A stretch of DNA of 64,000 nt from JASGDC01 sp047608145 (lineage in GTDB: Bacteria > Actinomycetota > Actinomycetes > Actinomycetales > Micrococcaceae), in assembly GCA_047608145.1 (NCBI GenBank), contig JASGDC010000021.1, forward strand, positions 96,701 to 160,700, written 5' to 3'. The notes below the pieces were generated by a model. The model saw only the letters and a program-made list of their open reading frames with translations, was not told where the DNA came from and ran no database searches. The translations under genes and the position numbers were made by a program. Shown one piece after another: positions 52,093-61,850 of this stretch. Position 1 is the stretch's first letter; each line of letters starts with the position of its first letter.

Positions 52093-54117
52093 GTGAGTGA
52101 TTTAATTGACCTGGTTGTTGATGGTAACAAAGTTAGTATCGAAGCAGGTACCACTGGAACCACCTACTTTAAAGGCCAGCGCAATATTGTAGTAGTTCGA
52201 GTCAACGGCGAACTTAAAGACCTTGAAACTGAGCTTAAAGCAGGCGATGAAGTCGAAGGTGTAGATATCAATTCACCTGATGGTTTAAATGTGCTGCGCC
52301 ACTCAGCAGCACACGTGATGGCTCAGGTAGTTCAAAATGTAAAGCCTGGTACTAAATTAGGTATTGGTCCATACATTACTGACGGTTTTTACTACGATTT
52401 CGATGTCGAAGAACCTTTCAAGCCAGAAGATTTGAAGAAGCTTGAAAAAGAAATGATGAAAATCGTTAAGAAAGGTCAGAAGTTCCGTCGTCGTGTAGTT
52501 ACTGAAGCAGAAGCCGAAAAAGAGCTTCATGATGAGCCATATAAGTTAGAGCTAATCACTAAAAAGGGTAGTTCTAACGATGAAGACGGTTCTTCAGTAG
52601 AAGTCGGTGAAGGCGAGTTAACTATCTATGACAACATTGACCCACGAACTGGTGAAATTGTCTGGAATGACCTTTGTCGTGGACCACACTTACCTACGAC
52701 TAAACTAATCGGTAATGGTTTTGCGATTATGCGTTCTTCGGCTGCTTATTGGTTAGGTAACCAGGATAATGCTGATTTACAGCGTATCTACGGTACTGCT
52801 TGGCCTACGAAAGATGAACTGCGTGCATACAAGACTCGTATTGATGAAGCTGAGAAGCGTGATCACCGTAAACTTGGTACTGAGCTTGATCTTTATTCAT
52901 TCCCTGAAGAGCTTGGCTCAGGTCTACCAGTGTTCCATCCAAAAGGTGGCATTATTCGTAAGTCTTTAGAAGACTACTCACGTAAGCGCCATGCTGAATC
53001 TGGTTATGAGTTTGTATATACTCCACACATCACAAAAGGAACTTTGTTTGAAACGTCTGGTCACTTGGACTGGTACAAAGAGGGTATGTTCCCAGAGATG
53101 CACCTTGATGAAGTGCGTGATGAAGAAGGCAATATAACTAAGCAGGGTACGGATTACTATGTGAAGCCAATGAACTGTCCAATGCACAACCTTATCTTTG
53201 GTTCTCGAGCGCGTTCATACCGTGAGCTTCCATTGCGTTTGTTTGAGTTTGGTAGCGTATATCGTTATGAAAAGTCGGGGGTAGTGCATGGCTTAACTCG
53301 TGTACGTGGTATGACTCAGGACGATTCGCACATTTACTGTACTAAAGAGCAGATGAAAGATGAGCTGACTTCAATTCTTGAGTTCGTCCTAGACTTGCTT
53401 AAAGACTACGGTCTTGATGACTTCTATTTGGAGCTTTCTACAAAAGACCCAGAGAAGTTTGTTGGTTCTGATGAACTTTGGGAAGAAGCAACAAATACTT
53501 TGCGTGAAGTTGCTGAAGAGTCTGGTCTTGACTTAGTTCCAGACCCAGGTGGAGCGGCATTCTATGGGCCAAAGATTTCAGTGCAAGCTAAAGATGCTAT
53601 TGGGCGTACTTGGCAGATGTCTACAGTTCAGTTAGATTTCAATTTGCCAGAACGTTTTGATTTGGAATATCAGGCGGCTGATGGAACTAGGCAGCGTCCA
53701 GTGATGATTCATCGTGCACTATTTGGTTCTATTGAACGCTTCCTTGGTGTATTGGTAGAGCACTATGCAGGTGCTTTCCCAGCATGGCTCGCGCCAACTC
53801 AAGTAATGGCGATTCCAGTCGCTGAAGCTTTCAATGATTACGCATTCGATATCATTGATGAACTGAAAAAGCAGGGTATTCGTGCTGAAGTTGACTTTGG
53901 TAATGATCGTTTCCCAAAGAAGATTCGTACACACTCTAAGTTAAAGCACCCATTCATTTTGATTGCAGGTCAAGAAGATATGGGTGCCAAAGCAGTGTCA
54001 TTTAGGTTCCGTGATGGTTCGCAGCTAAACAAGATTCCAGTGGAAGAAGCTGTGGAGCGCATTGTGAAGTTTGTGAAGTCACGTAACAATGAAAACCCTA
54101 GCATGGACAATTTTTAA
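52093..54117 (+). CDS. thrS: threonine-tRNA ligase
   Basis: 674 aa, GTG start with AAGGAG 6 nt upstream. A short TGS domain (VDGNKVSIEAGTTGTTYFKG) is followed by the editing domain (VLRHSAAHVMAQVV, LCRGPHLPTTK). The class II core has motif 2 FGSVYRYEKSGVVHGLTRVR, the zinc Cys in VKPMNCPMHNLIFGSR, motif 3 IHRALFGSIERFLGVLVE and the anticodon domain (VMAIPVAEAFNDYAFDIIDE). No T-box leader is visible. HIT gene follows 9 nt later. Confidence 0.96.
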   Translation: MSDLIDLVVDGNKVSIEAGTTGTTYFKGQRNIVVVRVNGELKDLETELKAGDEVEGVDINSPDGLNVLRHSAAHVMAQVVQNVKPGTKLGIGPYITDGFYYDFDVEEPFKPEDLKKLEKEMMKIVKKGQKFRRRVVTEAEAEKELHDEPYKLELITKKGSSNDEDGSSVEVGEGELTIYDNIDPRTGEIVWNDLCRGPHLPTTKLIGNGFAIMRSSAAYWLGNQDNADLQRIYGTAWPTKDELRAYKTRIDEAEKRDHRKLGTELDLYSFPEELGSGLPVFHPKGGIIRKSLEDYSRKRHAESGYEFVYTPHITKGTLFETSGHLDWYKEGMFPEMHLDEVRDEEGNITKQGTDYYVKPMNCPMHNLIFGSRARSYRELPLRLFEFGSVYRYEKSGVVHGLTRVRGMTQDDSHIYCTKEQMKDELTSILEFVLDLLKDYGLDDFYLELSTKDPEKFVGSDELWEEATNTLREVAEESGLDLVPDPGGAAFYGPKISVQAKDAIGRTWQMSTVQLDFNLPERFDLEYQAADGTRQRPVMIHRALFGSIERFLGVLVEHYAGAFPAWLAPTQVMAIPVAEAFNDYAFDIIDELKKQGIRAEVDFGNDRFPKKIRTHSKLKHPFILIAGQEDMGAKAVSFRFRDGSQLNKIPVEEAVERIVKFVKSRNNENPSMDNF

Positions 54118-54126
54118 GGAATGGTG

Positions 54127-54690
54127 ATGGAAGAGCAAGAAGAAGTAAATCCTTGGGACGTTAACCCAGAAGAGATGACAGATTCTTTTGCTCTTCCAGG
54201 CGTTCCCGATAGTTTCCAACGGCTCTGGACTCCACAACGCTTAGCTTATGTGCCTGGAGTAGCTAATGGTTGTCCGTTTTGTGAAGCACCAAATCTAAGT
54301 GATGAAGAGGCCTTGATTGTGCATCGTGGTAAGCATTGCTTTGTAATTCTTAACCTATATCCATATAATTCTGGGCATGTTTTAGTTTGCACGTATCGTC
54401 ATACTGATTTGTATTACAAGCTAACTCCTGAAGAAACCCAGGAAATGGCAGAACTTACTCAAAAGGCAATGCGTGCATTAACGAAAATTACCAATGCTAC
54501 TGGCTTTAACTTGGGCATGAACCAAGGTCGAGTTGGTGGTGCCGGAATTGCTGAGCATATCCATCAGCATGTGATTCCGCGTTGGCAGGGCGATGCCAAC
54601 TTCTTACCTATTATCGCTCAAACTCGTACTGTAGCGAAGTTGCACGGGGAAGTGCGCAAGCAGCTTGCTGATGCTTGGGAAGAATCTTGA
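54127..54690 (+). CDS. HIT domain protein (AP-4-A phosphorylase-like)
   Basis: 187 aa from the ATG at 54127, 6 nt after AAGGA; ATG 54121 abuts that site. RLWTPQRLAYVPGVANGCPF and YPYNSGHVLVCTYRHTDLYY lead to the HIT motif AEHIHQHVIPRWQGD (H-x-H-x-H). The size and N-terminal extension match the actinobacterial Ap4A phosphorylase group that sits after thrS. It hydrolyses or phosphorolyses dinucleotide polyphosphates. Confidence 0.92.
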   Translation: MEEQEEVNPWDVNPEEMTDSFALPGVPDSFQRLWTPQRLAYVPGVANGCPFCEAPNLSDEEALIVHRGKHCFVILNLYPYNSGHVLVCTYRHTDLYYKLTPEETQEMAELTQKAMRALTKITNATGFNLGMNQGRVGGAGIAEHIHQHVIPRWQGDANFLPIIAQTRTVAKLHGEVRKQLADAWEES

Positions 54691-54808
54691 CCTAATAGTC
54701 GTTTTCTCTTAGCCTTTGCTAAACGGTCCCTAGAGTGTAATAAATTGTAGCTAACTTGTACTACAAGCCAACTTCTTGAGAAAAGTCAGGAGATGGTTCG
54801 GTCTAGCT

Positions 54809-54853
54809 AAAATGTATGAAAGCTTTGCTGAAAGTTACTACCGCATACATTTT
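54809..54853 (+). terminator. hairpin after the thrS-HIT operon
   Basis: AAAATGTATG (54809-54818) pairs with CATACATTTT (54844-54853), with a T-run in the right arm. The 310-nt stretch between the HIT gene and 55001 shows no gene. Confidence 0.5.
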
Positions 54854-55000
54854 CTCGAATCTTCACAAAATTCCGTGTACTTTTGGGAAAAATGTGTGTG
54901 GTACTTTGTTTCAGGTGTATCCCAGTCCTAGTAGATAGCGAAAAGTGTAAGCGGGAAAAAGTTGCTGATAGGCGTTAGAATCATACTTTGGCTTTGTATA

Positions 55001-55041
55001 AGTGCCCACACTAAAATAGGTAGTATTTTAGTGTGGGCACT
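55001..55041 (-). terminator. terminator of the ABC operon
   Basis: A perfect 17-bp stem: AGTGCCCACACTAAAAT (55001-55017) pairs with 55025-55041. The right arm includes the stop codon of the ATPase gene. Confidence 0.85.
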
Positions 55042-55709
55042 TAATTAACATTAGTTAATGTGCCATCTAGCATCTGATAATTACTATCTGCGTACTTTAA
55101 ATCTGTTTCATTGTGGGTAACCATTAGCGTTGCAGTCTTTTTCTCAACAGTTAAACGTTTAATTAATTCCACAATCTCTTTACTCTTTTTGGAATCTAGA
55201 GCACTAGTGGGTTCATCGACAATCAATAATGATGCGTTGTTCATCAATGCACGAGCGATATTAACGCGTTGTTGCTGGCCACCAGAAAGTTGAGAAGGTA
55301 GTTTATAAACTTGGTCGTCCATGCCAACTTCTTTTAACAATTCCATCGCATAGTCTTTATCTTGTGGGACTTGAGCAATTTTATTAACCAACAGTAATTG
55401 CTCAAGTACGGTAATAGATGGGATTAAGTTAGAGCTTTGAAAAATCATGCCCATCTTTTTACCACGAATTTTAGTTTTTTCTGCATCATTGAGTTTAGAA
55501 ACTTCCTTATCATCAAGGAAAATCTCTCCGCTATCTGTAGTAATTAATAAGGCAGTTGCTGCTAGTAAGCTAGATTTACCAGAGCCGCTTGGTCCAGTAA
55601 TTACGGCAAGCTCGCCAGAATCTACTTTCATAGAGGCTTTATCAACTGCAGTAATACGGTTATCGCCATCTGGGAAAGTTAAGGTTAAGTCTTTAATTTC
55701 TAAACTCAT
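55041..55709 (-). CDS. ABC transporter ATP-binding protein (MacB/LolD type)
   Basis: 222 aa. Walker A ITGPSGSGKSSLL, Q-loop GMIFQSSNLIPSITV, signature LSGGQQQRVNIARAL, Walker B LLIVDEPTSAL and H-loop MVTHNETDLK. It is the ATPase for the FtsX-like permease whose gene it overlaps by 4 nt. Such pairs export peptides, drugs or lipoproteins. Confidence 0.93.
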   Translation of the reverse strand: MSLEIKDLTLTFPDGDNRITAVDKASMKVDSGELAVITGPSGSGKSSLLAATALLITTDSGEIFLDDKEVSKLNDAEKTKIRGKKMGMIFQSSNLIPSITVLEQLLLVNKIAQVPQDKDYAMELLKEVGMDDQVYKLPSQLSGGQQQRVNIARALMNNASLLIVDEPTSALDSKKSKEIVELIKRLTVEKKTATLMVTHNETDLKYADSNYQMLDGTLTNVN

Positions 55710-56734
55710 CGCGCACTTCCTAATGCTATTAATGGATCCACTTTGGTAATTGATTTAACTGCTAGGCCAGCTCCGATTAGACCAGTAATCATAATAATTA
55801 CAGCTGGCAAACCAATTGTCATAAAGTTAAGTTCAAATGGCATTACTTTTTGAATCAGTAAACCAAAGATTACATTTAATAAAGTTCCAGCAAGAACTCC
55901 AATTGCTAACACAATAGTTGCTTGCCCAAGAGCATCTTTCAAAAGTGTACCTTTACTTGCACCCAGTGCTTTCAAAACTGCAATATCTTGTTTACGCTGC
56001 TGAGTCCAAACTGCGAAGAAGGCTCCTACGACTAATGCCGTGATGCCATAAAGCATAGCGTTGATCATCTTGAACGAATTCTGTTGTGGCGCATAACCGC
56101 TAATTGCAGCGTAAGAATTCTTTTTACTTTCTACTACCGTCTGACTATTAGCAGCTGAAATATCTTTACTATCAGCCATCAAGAAACTAGCTTTCACATC
56201 TTGACTACCAGTTAATTGAGCTGCAATTTTTTGCCAATCATTAAGGTTCATATCCAGTACTGTCACAAAAGAGAAACTCTTATCATCAACAATTTTTGAA
56301 ACTTCAAAATCTTGGCTAAAGATATTAACTGTATCGCCAACTTTAGCATTTAGTAACTCAGCAGTTGACTTACTAATTTTGACTTTGCCTGCCGACACAT
56401 TTGATTGTCCCCAAAGAACTACGTTGTCTGTATTCTTACCTTTAACGACTTTACCCATACTTAAACCAACTGGGGTAGCCTTATCTTTCTGGTAAGCATT
56501 AATGTCAGCTTGATTAAGCTGCGAGTCAGTAAAACTTAGTTCGCTATTACCACTGGGTTTTTGAAGCACAATACTTTGTGCATCAGTATCTGCAATAGCT
56601 TGGTTACCTTCTCTATCTAATCCTTTACCAAGACCAGTTAAGAAACCTACTAATACAGTTAAAAGTAAAGCCACTAAAGTGATTAGCAAGAATCTAGCTT
56701 TAGCGTGCATCAGGTCTTTAATACCTACGAGCAT
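55706..56734 (-). CDS. ABC transporter permease (FtsX/MacB-like)
   Basis: 342 aa with a perfect AGGAGGAAA site. TM1 (FLLITLVALLLTVLVGFL), a ~200-residue external MacB-like domain, then three C-terminal helices (LYGITALVVGAFFAVWTQQ; ATIVLAIGVLAGTLLNVIFG; TIGLPAVIIMITGLIGAGLA). This is the usual half-FtsX layout. Operon: permease then ATPase. A two-component system lies 2.7 kb away and may sense the same stress, but the linkage is not tight. Confidence 0.9.
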   Translation of the reverse strand: MLVGIKDLMHAKARFLLITLVALLLTVLVGFLTGLGKGLDREGNQAIADTDAQSIVLQKPSGNSELSFTDSQLNQADINAYQKDKATPVGLSMGKVVKGKNTDNVVLWGQSNVSAGKVKISKSTAELLNAKVGDTVNIFSQDFEVSKIVDDKSFSFVTVLDMNLNDWQKIAAQLTGSQDVKASFLMADSKDISAANSQTVVESKKNSYAAISGYAPQQNSFKMINAMLYGITALVVGAFFAVWTQQRKQDIAVLKALGASKGTLLKDALGQATIVLAIGVLAGTLLNVIFGLLIQKVMPFELNFMTIGLPAVIIMITGLIGAGLAVKSITKVDPLIALGSAR

Positions 56735-56941
56735 GAAAATTTCCTCCTATAAAAATTTTAAGATCAATATAGGGGTATAGGGCATAGAGCAGATAGTTAG
56801 AATTTTTTTGCAACTAAAGTTGTAGATTATAAATTTGAAGTATTTAACTTTAATTAATTAAAAATTATTTACTAAGTTTTAATTATTGTGAGAGTTATAC
56901 AAACTAATATTAGTCATAGTAAAAAGATGGTATTCTATTTA

Positions 56942-57030
56942 CCCGGAACCATCCCAAGTATTGCTTGTAGGTGCCTTTATCGACAATGCGGGGGATGGGC
57001 TTTTTGTATCGAAAGGAAAAAGTATTCTTA
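56942..57030 (+). pseudogene. gene debris, possibly an MFS transporter N-terminus
   Basis: The reading EPSQVLLVGAFIDNAGDGLF followed by VSKGK looks like the first helix of an MFS transporter, then runs into unrelated sequence and stops. Nothing else of the gene is left. The call is weak. Confidence 0.3.
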
Positions 57031-57140
57031 TGAGTGGTAAGCGAATTAGCAAACCTATTAAAAAATAGATATCCATTAACCAACAAATAGAAAAACTCAA
57101 AGAAAAAGGTATCAAAGATACAAAATTATGCGTAATGACT

Positions 57141-59399
57141 TTATTCAAAGTAATTCCGCATAGCTTTTGCAGTTAGCGTTTCATTCTCGGCGACTAATTC
57201 ATATGGCGTTCCTTCAAACAATAACTTGCCACCATTGGCTCCTGCATAAGGGCCAATGTCTACTAGCCAATAAGCTTGTCCAATGACTCGTAAATTGTGC
57301 TCAATTACGATTATGGTTAGCTTACGTTCGGTTAGCAGTTGTTTTAGTAAGTTGATTAAACTTTGCACATTGGCTTCATGCAGTCCACTAGTTGGTTCAT
57401 CTAGGATTAGTAACTTGGTATCATCTTTAATCAGAATTTTTGCTAGTTTAACGCGTTGTAATTCACCACCTGAAAAAGTATCCAAACTTTGTCCAAGTTT
57501 CACATAATCTAAACCAACTTTAATTAAGTTATCTAAAGCCTCAGTTAGTTCGGTATGAAAGATTTCATTTGCTTCAGTTACGGTTAAATCCAGGATTTTG
57601 GCAATATTGTAGCCTTCATATTTTAACTGCAAGGTTTCTTGTGAATACCTAGTACCATTACAAAGTTCACAAGTTTGGGTTATATCGCCCATATAAGCTA
57701 AGTCTAATTTAGTGGTGCCTTTACCTTTACAAACTGGGCAGGCGCCTGCACCATTGAAGCTAAACATGGCAGCAGGTTTTCCAGTGGCTTTGGAAAATAA
57801 TTTCCGTAATTTATCAAAGACATTTAGGTAAGTTAGCACGTTAGATCTATAACTACTACGAATTGGTTTTTGATTGAGTGCGATAGCTTCTGGATGCTGT
57901 TCTTTAAAAATATTGATTAAAGTACTCTTACCTGAACCGGCAACACCAGTTACCGCAGTTAACGCATTTTTTGGGAATTTTGTTGATAGATGTTTTATAT
58001 TAAACTTCGACACATCTTTTAACTCATAGAAATTTTTGAATTCCTTAATATCATGCGCTGAAGTTATTGTGCCTTTGTCCTTTAAGTATTCACCAGTTAG
58101 GGTATCTGATTTTATTAATCCAGCAACGTTACCTTCAAAAGTAATATGCCCGCCTTTAGCTCCTGCTTTTTCGCCTAAATTAAACACTTGGTCGGCAATT
58201 TTTATTACTTCTGGGTCGTGATCTACGATAGCAATCGTGTTGCCTTTATCGCGCAACTTAGTAAATATTTTATTTATTCCCACTAAATCATGAGGGTGCA
58301 AGCCAGTGCTAGGTTCGTCAAAAATATATAAAATATCATTCAATGGGCTGTTCAAATGATTTGCCAGCTTTAAGCGCTGTGCTTCACCACCAGATAGGGT
58401 AGAGGTGATTCGATCAAGCGTTAAATACCCTAAGCCTACAGTTTGAAGGTTCGTGATTTTGGTAATTAATTCATCCACAATAATAGATAATTCGTCAGTC
58501 TTAATTTTCTGCAGCCAGTCGTTTAAATCGGCTAGCGCCATGAAGTTGCAGTTTGCAATTGAAGTTTTGTTGATTTTAGCGGAAAGAGCTTTGTCGTTTA
58601 AGCGGGTTCCATTACATTTAGTGCAAACTGCCGTTTCAGTTATTTCCTCAACTTCATTTTTATAACGCGGATTATCCTTTTTAAGAAAGCCATCTGCAAT
58701 ACGTGGAATTACGCCAATATATTTAGCAGTTTTGGGCCAGCTATCAGTTCGCCTCGCGAGCTTTTGTTCTTTACCATTAATGAGTAAATCTAAGATTTCT
58801 GGTTTCCAGTCCTTTAACGGTAAATCATTATCGAATAAACCGCTTTCGGTGTAACGTTTTAACCGCCAACCTTCAGGCCGGAAAGTAGGGAAGTTAATAG
58901 CACCTTCATTTAAAGATTTTTCTGGTGATATTAAACGATTAACTACAATTTCTTGAATCATGCCAGTACCTTGGCAATTAGGACACATGCCTTCGGTATT
59001 ATTAAACGAATACGCCATGGAATACCCAATAAACGGTTTTGCTAACCTTGAGAATAATAGTCGCAACCCAGTATAAATTTCACTATAGGTGCCGAGTGTT
59101 GAACGTACATTACCACTCATAGCTTTTTGGTTTACTACGATTGAGAAAGGTAAGTTTTTAATACTGCCAACTTCAGGATTCTCAAATTTTGGCAGTTGAT
59201 GCTGGATATAAGAGCTGTAAGTTTTAGTAATTTGGCGTTGTGACTCAGCTGCTAAAGTCGAGAAAACTAGTGAAGATTTACCGGAGCCAGATACCCCCGT
59301 GAATACGGATATTTTGTGCTTTGGAATTCTAAGACTGATGTGCTTTAGATTATGAGTAGTCGCATCATTTATGACAATAAAATCATTTTGGTTATTCAT
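57141..59399 (-). CDS. UvrA-like ABC ATPase (short class)
   Basis: 752 aa from the ATG at 59399 with AAGGAT upstream; a longer frame to 59552 overlaps the divergent kinase gene. Two ABC modules: VFTGVSGSGKSSLVFSTLAA / STLSGGEAQRLKLANHL and AVTGVAGSGKSTLINIF / FSGGELQRVKLAKILI. Two zinc modules: CPNCQGTG with CTKCNGTR and CPVCKGKG with CELCNGTR. At ~750 residues it lacks the UvrB-binding and insertion domains of the ~950-aa housekeeping UvrA. Relatives are drug-resistance or DNA-protection proteins. It may act on DNA-intercalating compounds. Confidence 0.9.
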   Translation of the reverse strand: MNNQNDFIVINDATTHNLKHISLRIPKHKISVFTGVSGSGKSSLVFSTLAAESQRQITKTYSSYIQHQLPKFENPEVGSIKNLPFSIVVNQKAMSGNVRSTLGTYSEIYTGLRLLFSRLAKPFIGYSMAYSFNNTEGMCPNCQGTGMIQEIVVNRLISPEKSLNEGAINFPTFRPEGWRLKRYTESGLFDNDLPLKDWKPEILDLLINGKEQKLARRTDSWPKTAKYIGVIPRIADGFLKKDNPRYKNEVEEITETAVCTKCNGTRLNDKALSAKINKTSIANCNFMALADLNDWLQKIKTDELSIIVDELITKITNLQTVGLGYLTLDRITSTLSGGEAQRLKLANHLNSPLNDILYIFDEPSTGLHPHDLVGINKIFTKLRDKGNTIAIVDHDPEVIKIADQVFNLGEKAGAKGGHITFEGNVAGLIKSDTLTGEYLKDKGTITSAHDIKEFKNFYELKDVSKFNIKHLSTKFPKNALTAVTGVAGSGKSTLINIFKEQHPEAIALNQKPIRSSYRSNVLTYLNVFDKLRKLFSKATGKPAAMFSFNGAGACPVCKGKGTTKLDLAYMGDITQTCELCNGTRYSQETLQLKYEGYNIAKILDLTVTEANEIFHTELTEALDNLIKVGLDYVKLGQSLDTFSGGELQRVKLAKILIKDDTKLLILDEPTSGLHEANVQSLINLLKQLLTERKLTIIVIEHNLRVIGQAYWLVDIGPYAGANGGKLLFEGTPYELVAENETLTAKAMRNYFE

Positions 59400-59453
59400 G
59401 GTTATCCTTATCTTTTCTAAAGATACCACCTGCAAATAATTATTGAAATAAAG

Positions 59454-59459
59454 TAGACT
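59454..59459 (+). promoter_or_regulatory. -10 box of the two-component operon
   Basis: TAGACT with 7 nt to the GTG at 59467; leaderless. Confidence 0.5.
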
Positions 59460-59466
59460 TGAAAAT

Positions 59467-60594
59467 GTGAAGTCATCAACACTAACTCCAATGCTAAAAG
59501 CACTGCAAGGATTGATGCATGTCTCTTTCTTGATATTATTAGGCTTTGCCACCTTTTATTTAACCCCACAAAATAGAAGTTCAGCCAATGCCACTCGTAT
59601 TATTGGAGCACTGGTTTTTGTTATTTATCTGGTAGGTGCTTACTTAGAATTTAGAGAATCAGGCAAAACTAAAGCAACAATTTGGATTATTACACTAACT
59701 CTTGGCTGGGCTGCTCTTGCTTATGTAAATCCAATGGCTACTTATATGGTAATTCCGTTAATTATGTTGCAATTGCATGCGCTGTCACTGAAACCAGGTG
59801 TTACTTTAGCTATTGGATCTTCACTGTACGTAGCTTTGGTACTGTTGGTATTTAGCAATTATGAGGCAGTAGAAGTGATTGGCCCCATTTCAGTGGCAAT
59901 AGTAGGTGTCATTGTAGGGTTGCTTGCAAAAGCTATGCAAGATGAAGTTAAAAATAGACAGCGCTTGATTGATCAACTTATTGCCACTCGTAACGAGGTT
60001 ATGGCACAAGAACGTGCACTCGCGACGGAAACTGAACGCACACGTTTAGCTCGTGAAATTCACGATACAGTTGCGCAAGGACTATCTAGTGTAGTTATGC
60101 TGACCAACAGTATGAAAAATGATGATTTGTCACAAAAAAACAAAGATAAAGTTGAGTTAATTAATAGCACGGCAAAAGAAAACTTAACAGAAGCACGCAA
60201 TATAATTAAAGAGTTAAAGCCAGCTCCGCTTAAAGAGCAAACTCTTGTCGCAGCATTAGAACGTATCTGTGCTGATTCGATTATTGATACGAGCTGTGAA
60301 ATTAACCAAACAGCAAAATTACCACGCAGTATGGAAACGGCAATACTTAGAATTGCTCAATCTTTAATTGCAAATGTTAATCAACATTCGCAAGCTAGCA
60401 AAGCAAAACTGACTTTAAAAGGTTCCGCAAAAGAAGCAAAGTTAGTGGTGCAAGATAATGGGATTGGCATAAAAGAAGCTAAAGGGTTTGGGCTAACCAC
60501 TATAGAGCAGCGAGTTTCAGAGTTTGATGGTAAAACTGTTATTGAAGTTAACGAAGGAACTAAGGTATCAGTGACGATACCGTTAAAGGAATAA
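59467..60594 (+). CDS. sensor histidine kinase (NarL-type)
   Basis: 375 aa, GTG start. About five membrane helices in residues ~15-155 with almost no external loops, then a coiled coil. The HisKA_3 box is TRLAREIHDTVAQGLSSVV (phosphorylated His), and the ATPase has VQDNGIGIKEAKGFGL and a shortened G box. Such kinases sense membrane stress or lantibiotic-like compounds. It is followed by the response regulator 1 nt later. Confidence 0.93.
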   Translation: MKSSTLTPMLKALQGLMHVSFLILLGFATFYLTPQNRSSANATRIIGALVFVIYLVGAYLEFRESGKTKATIWIITLTLGWAALAYVNPMATYMVIPLIMLQLHALSLKPGVTLAIGSSLYVALVLLVFSNYEAVEVIGPISVAIVGVIVGLLAKAMQDEVKNRQRLIDQLIATRNEVMAQERALATETERTRLAREIHDTVAQGLSSVVMLTNSMKNDDLSQKNKDKVELINSTAKENLTEARNIIKELKPAPLKEQTLVAALERICADSIIDTSCEINQTAKLPRSMETAILRIAQSLIANVNQHSQASKAKLTLKGSAKEAKLVVQDNGIGIKEAKGFGLTTIEQRVSEFDGKTVIEVNEGTKVSVTIPLKE

Positions 60595-60595
60595 C

Positions 60596-61216
60596 ATGAT
60601 TAAAGTATTAATTGCTGACGACCATCCGATTATTCGGATGGGAATTAGAGCTTTGTTAGAAGATGCTGAAAATATTGAGATTATGGCCGATGTTGCCAGC
60701 GCTGAAGAAGCCATAGATTATTGCAAGACTAATGAATTAGATATTGCCTTATTAGATTTGCAATTTGGAGAAAATACCTTAAACGGCGCTAAAGCCACTA
60801 AAGAAATTGTGAATTTAAATAAAGATATTTCAGTTTTAATCCTTACTAATTATGACAGTGATAATGAAATCTTAGCGGCAGTAGAGGCTGGAGCTCAAGG
60901 TTACTTACTTAAAGATACTGAAAGTGAAGAATTAATCGCTGCAATTGAGGCAACAGCACGAGGTGAAAGTGCTTTGTCTCCTTTTGTAATGAATGCCGTA
61001 GTGCGCTCAATGCAACATCAACCAGTCAAACTTAGTAAGCGAGAAACGGAAGTAGCAAAATGTGTAGCTGAAGGCTTAACTAACAAAGAAATTGCTGAAA
61101 GATTGTATGTTTCAGAAGCAACTGTAAAGTCACATTTAGTTAATATTTTTAACAAACTTGATGTGCAATCAAGGACTCAGGTCATTGTGAAGATGCAAGA
61201 GCTAGGTTTGCTTTAA
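60596..61216 (+). CDS. response regulator, NarL/LuxR type
   Basis: 206 aa. The receiver has VLIADDHPIIRMGIRALLED, the phosphorylated Asp in DIALLDLQFGE, the Thr/Lys pair in VLILTNYDS and YLLKDTES. The LuxR HTH is LSKRETEVAKCVAEGLTNKE with IAERLYVSEATVKSHLVNIF. It partners the kinase upstream. Its 3' end overlaps the convergent adenylyltransferase remnant by 35 nt. Target genes unknown. Confidence 0.95.
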   Translation: MIKVLIADDHPIIRMGIRALLEDAENIEIMADVASAEEAIDYCKTNELDIALLDLQFGENTLNGAKATKEIVNLNKDISVLILTNYDSDNEILAAVEAGAQGYLLKDTESEELIAAIEATARGESALSPFVMNAVVRSMQHQPVKLSKRETEVAKCVAEGLTNKEIAERLYVSEATVKSHLVNIFNKLDVQSRTQVIVKMQELGLL

Positions 61217-61850
61217 AATTTTTTAAGTAGCCAGTTATCTTTGTATCGTAATCAGGGTATTCGTAGTCTAAAGTTTTTGCCACATTTGTGTCAGTTTCGC
61301 TAAATAGTTCAATACTTAACCAAAGCGCTTCCCAAGTTTCAGTAACGCTAGAATTGCGATAGGTTTGTGCAAGTTGCGTTACTTTTTTATCATCAATAAA
61401 ATCAGCTAAGAACTTATAAGATTTACCAGTATTAACTTGGAAATCATGTTGAATAGCTACTTCCCAAGAAATCATGGTAAGTAGCTGTTCGCGCATCATA
61501 TTAAGGTGGTCATTGGCGTAGAAAAGCTGGTTGCGAATTAGACCTTTGGCGACAACAGTAGCTAGCCACCAAAACTCATTACTACAGTCATCATAGTATG
61601 TAGTACTAGGTTGCTGTACCCAATGGCTTTTATCAGTTGGTTTTGGAAGTTCAGGTACAAGATTATCTTTACCAAGCAAAATCCTTGTTAAACTGTCATC
61701 TTTTAGATACTTATCTAGTTCATCAATTGGAATTAGTATCAGATCAATACGTGAACCGTTAGTAAATAGCATCAAGTATGAAAACCAATTTCCAAGCTCT
61801 GCTGGAAATAAATCCATAGCTTCCGGAGTTTGTGCTGCAGAACGCTTATC
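61182..61850 (-). pseudogene. aminoglycoside 6-adenylyltransferase remnant (N-terminus lost)
   Basis: ~222 codons. EAMDLFPAELGNWFSYLMLF and NGSRIDLILIPIDEL match the middle of AadK/AntD-type streptomycin adenylyltransferases, which are ~290 aa. The first ~70 residues with the catalytic GSR nucleotidyltransferase motif are missing, and DKRSAAQTPEAM continues directly from the stop of the DUF2316 gene upstream. One deletion seems to have fused the two genes. It cannot be active as read. C-terminal YEYPDYDTKITGYLKNF is intact. Confidence 0.8.

Noticed and set aside
59400..59552. N-terminal extension of the UvrA-like protein
   Set aside because: It overlaps the divergent kinase gene and reads as low-quality sequence; ATG 59399 has an AAGGAT site and starts the conserved domain.
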